Under the pieces are notes generated by a model. It saw nothing but the letters and a program-made list of their open reading frames with translations, was not told where the DNA came from and searched no databases. The translations under genes and the position numbers were made by a program. Positions 57,922 to 64,000 of a stretch of DNA of 64,000 nt are shown here, piece by piece. Source of the stretch: Protea cynaroides (taxonomy: Eukaryota > Streptophyta > Magnoliopsida > Proteales > Proteaceae); the NCBI GenBank assembly GCA_028583415.1, contig CM053272.1:70699939-70763938 (forward strand). Reading direction: 5' to 3'. Numbering within the stretch: position 1 is the first letter of the stretch; the number at the start of each line of letters is the position of its first letter.

Positions 57922-58181
57922 TGTCATACCCCAATTTTGGTTGAACCAGAACTGTGATTGAACTGCTAACAAACCACTACTCAAGCTAGGATCACATAAG
58001 ACCGTGCCAAAATTCAAACTATCACATCAACCACAGTCAGAGATAATAAATAATAGCGAAAGTCTTTATTAATAATGAACTGAGAACTATTGTGATAAAT
58101 AAATATTAATCAATTATCTCTATGACCAAAACATAAATAAATATTTATTACAAATCCATAAATCTAAATACGAAAAATATA

Positions 58182-58303
58182 CTAAAGGTAAACACAATAG
58201 AGACACTCACATGATGGGTCATGCTCGTTCTCCATTAACTGCACATCCATAGCTACCATGTGTCGATACGATGGCGCATTGACATAGTCTTCAACCGTAG
58301 TAC
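58182..58303 (-). other. LTR mini-ORF, TE-J copy (intact)
   Basis: The best-preserved copy: 40 codons from the acceptor, GTTVEDYVNAPSYRHMVAMD, then VQLMENEHDPSCECLYCVYL and TAG, with no stop or shift. The C-terminal HD.SCEC..CVY pattern could bind a metal through its Cys/His residues, but that is speculation. Function unknown. Confidence 0.55.
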
Positions 58304-58926
58304 CTGCATCATTAACTAAAAGAAAACGATATCATGGGGTGAGCTCACAATTTAACTTAGTGAGAAACAAAACATGCAGCAAGCAATATGCATGATGTGG
58401 CATTTAATACTTTGGTCTGATTTAAGTTTGCAATGTGCTATGGTAAGGATAAACTATAACCACACCTCCATACACGAGAGTATGAGTACACCCAACGGGC
58501 AAGCTACAACCAAAACCATTGTCACCCTATAACACTCAATACAGAATAGAGATAGAGCTAGAGCCTAACGGTAGGCTACAACAAAATAGTCAAATTCCCC
58601 CTTGATACCCTACCCGTACCAATACGTATGCCCCTACTGGCGAGGGCATGTAAATTGAGTTCGTCACTAACCAATCCTAGATGTCATCAAAGTGTATGTA
58701 AGGCCTTACCCAACATCATTTATTATGGAATATAGATAGAGCTAGAGTCCATTGGTAAAGCTATGACCAACACCGCAAGCACTCCCCCTGATACCCTGTG
58801 ATGTACTAAGCATGCTAAGGTAACAACGATACGATGATTTCAGTGCAGTAAATGGTTTGAAGCTATAATCACTCCCTACTCAACACACCAACTACACACA
58901 AACACATGGCTATCCTTATCATCATC

Positions 58927-61236
58927 TGTCACACCCCAATTCTGGACAAACTAGAAGTGTGAATGAACCGTCATGTGAACCAACGGTTTACGCCAGGATC
59001 TCATAAGACCGTACCAACAATCCAAACCAAACACATTACACATCACCATCAGAGATAATAAAATAAATAGCGAAAGTCTTTATTAATAATGAACTAAGTG
59101 TCTAACAAGATAATAAATATTAAACCAGTTATCTCCAAACAAATCAAAATATAAGTAAATAAACTATTACACGTTCCATAGCCAAAATAGGTAATTAAAT
59201 CTAAGAGTAAACACATTGGAAACACTCGCATTAGGAATCATGCTCGTCCTCCACAGCTTGCACGTCCATAGCAGCCATATGTCCATACAACGATGTGTTC
59301 ATGTAATCCTCCATTGTGGTACCTGTATCATCAACTAAAAATATTTGATGTCGAAGGGTGAGCACACAACACGGCTCAGTGAGTAAACAAAACAGTACAC
59401 AAACATATACATGCAATCATATTCATATCTTTGGTCTGGTATAAGTCTGCAATGTACTATGGTAAAGATAGGTGGCCACCATACCTTAATGCACCAGAGT
59501 ATGAGCACGCCCAACGGATCACACACCACTATCACCCCACATCACCCACTATAGAATAAGATAGAGCTAGAGTTCCTGGATCACACACCGCTAGAACCCC
59601 CCCTGATACCCTACCCCATGCCAATACGTATGCCTCTACTAGCGAGGGCTTGCAAACTGGGTTGTGACTTACCAATCCTAGATGTCATCAAAGGTTTGTA
59701 TCTAAAGCCTTACCTTAGCATCACTTAATACAACCATAGAGATAGAGCTAAGGCTCGCTGGCAGAGCTTATAGCCACACACTGCATATACCTCCCTTGAT
59801 ACCCTACAATGTACTAGTTCCACTAAGGTAACGGCGATACAAAGATGTCAATGCGAAGAACAGAATAGAGATAAGGCTAGAGTTTAACGGATCACACACC
59901 GCTACACACCCCCTTGATACTCTACCCAATTCAACACATCCACCACACACAAGCACATGCCTATTCCTATCGTCATCATCATATCAAATAAGAGAAATAA
60001 TAAAATATGCATGAATAGATATATAACAAGTATTGGATGACATGTGAGATGCACAAACAATCATACAACCATGGCATCATATCAGTTTGATAGAAAAGTA
60101 AAGGTAGTTTGTTATTATCCTATTAGTTTAGGTCTTGTTCCCTCACTTGTAAACGATATTTCTTCCTCTTCAAAGCTTTGGAAGTTACCTTGAATTAGTT
60201 GGAAACTTAACTAATTTATGAATTTAAATTAGGGTTTGGTTGTATCAATTTACAACAGTTGAAATCTAAAATAGGTCTTTCAATTATTGACTGGTTGACT
60301 CTGTGGTCTCCATTATATGTTGACCAGACATTGTGCGGTCGACTCTATGGTCGTACATTGGTCGACTACTGAAGCGACCACACAAACCCTGGGCACTTCC
60401 CAAGAGTCTGTGATCGACTTACTGGTTGCACCATATAGTAGACCAGTGATCCGACCACACAAATTTCTGGTCAAGTTATCTTCTGATCTGAACTTCTTCT
60501 AAGTTCACTCTTTGGCTCAACACTAGGGTTTATCCTAGGGTCATTCTATGGCCTTAATCATTGGTTTCCAATTAACAATTATCTTTAACCTATTGTTCAT
60601 GATTTTTCTTTAGGTTGCTTAGAAGATCTCATGATTTCAGTCACAATATTGGGTTCATCTCACCAATACCATGATAGGAGATCTATTCTAATCAACCTAA
60701 CATCTATAGAGATAAGTTTCTTACCTTAGGTTCCTTGCTATAGAGAGATGGAAACCGTCGACAAGCTTCTCTGCAAAATCTTTCTCCAAGCCTTCCTCTC
60801 AAAGTCTCCTTCTCCTTTTTCTCCTCTCTTTCTCTCAATTCTAGGGTTTAAGATTGATCCAAAAGAGTGAGAGAGGGTAGAGGGACGTCTTTTCTATAGA
60901 GAAAAGATCTCCATATAGAGTCCTCTCACAATTTGGAAAAAGACCATTCCAAGTTAGGAAAGTTTCCTAAATACAAAGTCGATTATGGCCTTGACCGGTC
61001 GACTCTATGGTCGCAAAATCTATTGACCATATAATCCAAAATAGTTGACCGGTCAACCTGTAAGTTGACTGGTCGACCACACAAGCTCTAACAGTCGACC
61101 ATACAATTAAATTTGATTGTTTTTGGCTTACTTGGTCATGTAGTTCCTTCCTACGGTTGGTTCGCTCGAGTCGGTTATGATGGGTAGACTTGGTACGATA
61201 AGCTTTAATGGGGGTTAGTGGAGTGCGGGTCTTACA
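58927..61236 (-). mobile_element. Solo LTR K, minus strand
   Basis: TGTCACACCCCAATTCTGG at 58927 to GCGGGTCTTACA at 61236, 2310 bp, inside the TE-J LTR. Flanks TCATC (58922-58926) and TCATT (61237-61241) look like a duplication with one change. Donor CTAAG/GTAAGA at 60724 and acceptor at 59323 (1402 bp). Word blocks use GACCGGTCGACC at 60960-61105 and a mixed GGTCGAC set at 60330-60470. Confidence 0.88.
59231..59322 (-). other. LTR mini-ORF, K copy
   Basis: Reads GTTMEDYMNTSLYGHMAAMD then VQAVEDEHDS and a stop where the family has Ser/Thr; CECFQC is still readable after it. The frame is also open upstream through the intron end, giving 61 codons in genomic DNA. Confidence 0.45.
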
Positions 61237-62409
61237 TCATTATCATAAAGAGATAATATAAATATACATGAATAATAATAACAGATATTGGATGACATAT
61301 TATGTGCACAATAAAGCAAAAACAACAAGAAGTAGGGTAGTTTGTTATTAACTAATTAGTTTGGGTCTTGTCTCTCACCTGTTAAGTGATGTTGACTTTC
61401 TCCAAGACCTTAGGAATTAGCTTGAGTTGATTATGAATCCTAGACGATCAATAGGATTAGGTTAGGGGGTTCCATTTCAAAAAAATTATAGTGATCAGAC
61501 TCATTGTCCGGACTGGCAATTTAAGCCTTCCGCACATTGTCCGGTCGACTATTTGGCACTGTATGTTATGTGACCAGACATCAATTCAAACAACCCTGAG
61601 ATGCTTCCCGAGAGTATCCGGTAGCTTGTCTGGTCCCTCACTGGGTGCTTCCAGATCACTAGACCAGACAACCTCCAGGGCTTCAGGCTGTCTTCGAGTC
61701 TGACTTCCTTAAGAGTCAATCCTTTGGCTCCCTTCTAGGGTTCATCCTACAACATTCTAAGGTTAAGGATACCTTAGGGTTAGGGTTTCCACTACAACCC
61801 TAGGTCTACATACCCTTGTTGGTCCTCATTATACGTTTCATACAGTAATGAAATTAGATCACAATCTTTGACGATTGGGAATCCAACCTCACACATATAC
61901 TAACTTAATTACAGAGGTTGGGAACTTACCGTTGGTCTCTCGACGAAGATTGCTAGAAACCGACGGTGAGTCCTTCTCCTTCTTCTCCTTCTTCTCCTTC
62001 TTCCTTCTCTAGAGCATTTTTCTTCTCCAAGCCTTCTTTTAAACTCTCTCTTTCAATTCGAGGGTTTGTGTTTCATCTAAAGAGTGGGAGAAAGTGGAAA
62101 ATTGTCACTTATATAGGAGGAAACTTCCTAATAGAGTCCTCTCCCAATTAGGAGAATAATCCCACCAAAACTAGGAAACTTTCGTAAACTCGGAGTCCAT
62201 TCTACGATTAACCGGTTGCTTGTCTGGTCTCCTAATACGCAGACAGGACAAGTCAGTTTATCAAACCGGACAAGCTTCGAGTTGTCAGTTTACATACTTG
62301 GCTTTGTGGTTCCGTCATCTGGTTGGTTCTTCTGACCCGGTTATGATGGGAAGACCTGTCACGACACGTTAACCAGGTTAGACCGGGTTAGTAGAGTGTT
62401 GGTCTTACA

Positions 62410-63345
62410 TATATCCATGATCAATAATCTATACTAAGTGGTTAGACTCTCCCCCGGTATAACTTTACAATCCTTACATAACAATTTGTTGGATCTTCTA
62501 GTTAGAAAGAAATTTATTTGGTTTTTATGATGCTCACTTTTGAAGGTAACTAAATGCTCCTTTCTCTTTTCAAAGTATGTGTTTACGATGGATAAATATA
62601 AAAGAGATTACCAAAATTATACTCCGATATTGATCCCTTCATTCACAAATTAATTTTTACAGGCTCCATTTATTTTCATGTCAAATTATAGAAATTCTTA
62701 CAATGAAACAATGATTTTCTATGACCGAAATTTTTTACGTAAAGAATTAGAATCCTCCACCTTGAGACCCAAAAACGCATCATCTCTGATGCCCAACATT
62801 TGACACTTGAAGAACGAAAACAGTGATTCCAAAGCAACCAGAAGTTGTACAGGTAACACCTACAGAATCTAGACCGCTAGACAATCCTACTTCTCACTAA
62901 TGTAAATATTACCAAAAACATTTAGTCAAAAAGAATAATTCATATTTTAACCTCTCTGCATTTCTTTAGCTGTATTGACATCTTCCATTCGACTGCCCAA
63001 TTTGACAATGCCCTCCACGAAAATTTTTCCTTGGGTGACAATGAAATTGGTAAAAGAAGCAGTTCATATTTCAAACTAAGATAAATTTTGATTTACTCAA
63101 CCAAAGGAAAAAGGCCGAAGAATTAAATAGAAGAAAACCAAAGAACTAGTTGCTGAAAAATACTTGCATCAGCTTAGGAACCATCCATCAGGAATACCAA
63201 CCAGTACCATACAAATGTTACTGGCATGCCTTCTAATGTGTCCCATCAAGAGATTTCTTTTTCTTTTTTGTTTTTAAGTTTGATAAATGTTCCACCAGGA
63301 AGGAGTTGGCCAAACGAAACCAACTAATTTGGATTCTCCTAATCC
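62410..63345. other. Unclassified sequence right of TE-J
   Basis: About 940 bases, AT-rich, with no recognisable gene, LTR or tandem repeat. Confidence 0.4.
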
Positions 63346-63349
63346 AATC

Positions 63350-64000
63350 AAGACAATTGTCAGATTTTTTAGTCCCATTTCTGATTGGAAGATGAATTAT
63401 CCAACCTTTTTCTCCCCATAATGAGAAAAAGAAAATAATTTATCACGAAAAGCTTATAAGAGGTACAAAAGAAGACCTGATCAGACTGAACCCAACAATG
63501 ATTATTTATTATGGATTGAGGCCAAATATGGGAAATTTTCAGTTAAGTCTGCCTATCATTTCTTGTCCAACAAGCTTGAAGAAGAGGAGTTGCAGCAACC
63601 TTCTTCCACTCAGAATTGCCTATGAAAGCTGATCCCCAAAGAAGTTTGGAAGTGCATTTGGCATTGTAAATCTCTTTCTAGAATTCGATCTTTTCTTAGG
63701 AAAGCTTGCATTCAAGGTCTTCTTGCTTCAAGAGAAGGAGTTCTTCAGTATCAGATTCCTATGGATCATCCGAAGATGTGGTGCTCAGGTTGAATCCATT
63801 GATCACATCATTTTTTCATGCCCCTTTGCCCGAGCTACTTGGTTTGGCTCCTCCCTTTCTTATGTAGTCCGTATTTCGAGATTTTATTGTTTTTCAATGG
63901 TTTCAAAGTTGGAAGGGTATCTTTTTTAACTCTTAAGAATGACGCTCGCGAAGCTCTGGGTGTGTCTTCTTTAGAAAGTGGAATCGGCTTATAGAGAATT
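63350..64000 (+). pseudogene. LINE (non-LTR retrotransposon) fragment, zf-RVT region
   Basis: Reads DYLLWIEAKYGKFSVKSAYH and FLSNKL, then EVWKCIWHCKSLSRIRSFLR and KACIQGLLASRE, then in another frame CGAQVESIDHIIFSCPFARA followed by TW. This is the C-terminal region after the reverse transcriptase in plant L1-type LINEs (zf-RVT domain), including the C..C...H.4C knuckle. One stop and at least one shift. Continues beyond the window. The 5' boundary is approximate. Confidence 0.8.

Larger units (their letters stand above)
55946..62409 (-). mobile_element. TE-J: 5' part of a minus-strand Tekay-type element
   Basis: Reading the minus strand: LTR from 62409 (TGTAAGACCAACACTC) to 57922, primer site, antisense gene (coding on the plus strand), then an abrupt end near 55946 next to the LRR fragment. 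Gag-pol and the 3' LTR are absent. Its LTR, without solo LTR K, is about 2170 bp and closest in layout to TE-C. No target duplication can be tested because one end is lost. Confidence 0.85.
57922..62409 (-). repeat. 5' LTR of TE-J, split by solo LTR K
   Basis: Parts 57922-58926 and 61242-62409. Minus-strand TATA near 62108-62116, donor CAACG/GTAAGT at 61929 and acceptor GATGCAG at 58304. Without K the intron-like interval is 1311 bp. Word blocks of TE-C dialect (GTCCGG, GACCAGACA) at about 61500-61680 and 62200-62285. Confidence 0.87.

Overview
This window looks like nuclear DNA of a flowering plant with a large, repeat-rich genome. It is AT-rich. I recognise no intact host gene, no tRNA or rRNA gene, and nothing bacterial or organellar. 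Almost everything is LTR retrotransposon sequence, layered by repeated insertion and decayed by stops, frameshifts and deletions. The species cannot be named from the sequence.

The dominant lineage is a Ty3/gypsy chromovirus of Del/Tekay type. The domain order is gag, protease, RT, RNase H, integrase, chromodomain. The primer site resembles TGGTATCAGAGC (initiator Met tRNA), and the LTRs are 2.1-2.9 kb, starting TGTAAGACC and ending GGGTGTGACA. Several diverged LTR subfamilies are present.

Layout. (1) 1-25888: element TE-1 (+), 5' LTR cut by the window edge, 3' LTR 23007-25888. Nested in it are solo LTR A1 (701-2975, TSD CTTAC) and a minus solo LTR D (3894-18886). D is itself split by solo LTR E (4560-6985, TSD ACTAA) and by a 10.2-kb non-coding, tandem-repeat-rich element F (7425-17580, TSD ATGGG). 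(2) 25889-29703: three LTR pieces (G, H, I), then about 1.2 kb of unclassified sequence. (3) 30922-55604: element TE-C (+, TSD CCTAA), holding a minus LTR (B') which holds a nearly complete element TE-A (36155-45766). (4) About 55611-55945: a broken 5' end of an LRR receptor-kinase gene. (5) 55946-62409: the 5' part of a minus element TE-J, with solo LTR K inside its LTR. (6) 62410-64000: unclassified DNA, then a LINE fragment at the right edge.

Two conserved features go beyond the usual gag-pol annotation. First, each Tekay-type element that keeps its pre-gag region carries there an extra gene in antisense orientation. It is about 1.25 kb long, starts just after a 425-434 bp intron, and recalls the 'putative plant transposon protein' domain. 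Four copies are visible (TE-1, TE-C, TE-A, TE-J). Second, the LTRs carry a TATA box, a purine-rich leader, a good splice donor, a 0.7-1.4 kb intron-like stretch and an acceptor. The acceptor is followed by a roughly 30-42 codon reading frame whose C-terminus (HD..CEC..CV[FY]) recurs across divergent subfamilies. Around both promoters lie blocks of short GACC/GGTC-rich words whose 'dialect' is subfamily-specific, with up to three matched blocks per element.
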